Origin: Bradymonas sediminis
Lineage (GTDB): Bacteria > Myxococcota_A > Bradymonadia > Bradymonadales > Bradymonadaceae
Reading direction: 5' to 3'
DNA length: 64,000 nucleotides
Assembly: GCF_003258315.1 (NCBI RefSeq)
Contig: NZ_CP030032.1
Location: 968,001 to 1,032,000 of the forward strand
The notes beneath the pieces are model-generated. The model saw nothing but the letters and a program-made list of their open reading frames with translations. It had not been told where the DNA came from and did not search any database. Shown here piece after piece: positions 63,792-64,000 of this stretch (the stretch's first letter is position 1; each line of letters begins with the position of its first letter). Position numbers and translations under genes: made by a program.

Positions 63792-64000
63792 GATGTGGTG
63801 TGTGGTGCGAGGGTCGTGGGTGGGCAAATACGTTGCGGGCGCACCGTAGTTTATCCGGCTAAAAAGGTCCATTGGGACCTTGGGGTTGGGCGTCGCGATC
63901 CGCCGCGATTCGCGGGTGCGTTACTCGCGCCGCGGGCTCCCTACGCCACGCTTCGGTCACCGCGCGGCTACAAGGCCTGCGCAACCCACGGACGTAGCGA

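Noticed and set aside
63864-63881. AAGGTCC/GGACCTT hairpin upstream of dnaE as a terminator
   Set aside because: Short stem with no T-run; more likely incidental or part of the promoter region.

Overview
This window is about 64 kb of GC-rich bacterial chromosome. It carries dnaE, infC, a PiT phosphate transporter, a GlgE-type alpha-glucan pathway and a block of acyl-CoA degradation genes. It also has many secreted lipoproteins with Asp-rich, Cys-rich, FG-GAP and PHP domains, a Hanks-type Ser/Thr kinase, a TPR-linked sigma-54 activator and hybrid sensor kinases. That mix fits a Gram-negative, predatory or social deltaproteobacterial lineage (Myxococcota or Bradymonadales-like). The taxonomy is my inference from gene content; there is no rRNA or tRNA gene in the window.

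Layout. 1-2.6 kb: a large membrane protein running off the left edge. 2.7-5.1 kb: phosphate transporter and its DUF47 partner. 5.1-13 kb: SGNH hydrolase, acidic membrane protein, AidB-like dehydrogenase with Tag glycosylase, PAS sensor kinase, HupE-like membrane protein. 13-18 kb: a 1291-residue sigma-54 activator with a TPR core, followed closely by a lipoprotein. 18-28 kb: GH57 (DUF3536), TreS-maltokinase and GlgE on the minus strand, divergent from OtsA. 28-37 kb: a rearranged accessory region with two copies of an alarmone-hydrolase-like/alpha-beta hydrolase fusion, a hybrid kinase, and a 1.59-kb direct repeat that breaks or fuses the genes at its borders. 37.5-39 kb: DUF2179 membrane protein behind a structured leader, and a beta-carbonic anhydrase. 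39-43.5 kb: a five-gene acyl-CoA/methylmalonyl-CoA operon. 43.8-45.2 kb: four tiny lipoproteins in one operon. 45.4-48.2 kb: FG-GAP/CARDB lipoprotein. 48.4-50.2 kb: infC with a non-canonical start, and a YihY/BrkB membrane protein. 50.2-58.9 kb: Ser/Thr kinase, CBS protein, di-heme peroxidase, YtkA-like lipoprotein, PHP lipoprotein and a Cys-rich mini lipoprotein. 58.9-63.8 kb: DNA polymerase III alpha carrying a full-length intein.

How the genes work together. TreS-maltokinase converts trehalose to maltose-1-phosphate and GlgE polymerises it into alpha-glucan. OtsA, facing the other way, makes trehalose-6-phosphate, and no OtsB is present here. The 39-43.5 kb operon encodes 3-hydroxyacyl-CoA dehydrogenase, enoyl-CoA hydratase, acyl-CoA dehydrogenase, the B12-binding part of a mutase, and MeaB. 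The points most worth following up are the alarmone-hydrolase/alpha-beta hydrolase fusion pair, the repeat-bounded rearrangement around it, the DnaE intein, the non-AUG infC start, the four-lipoprotein family and the structured leader before the DUF2179 gene.
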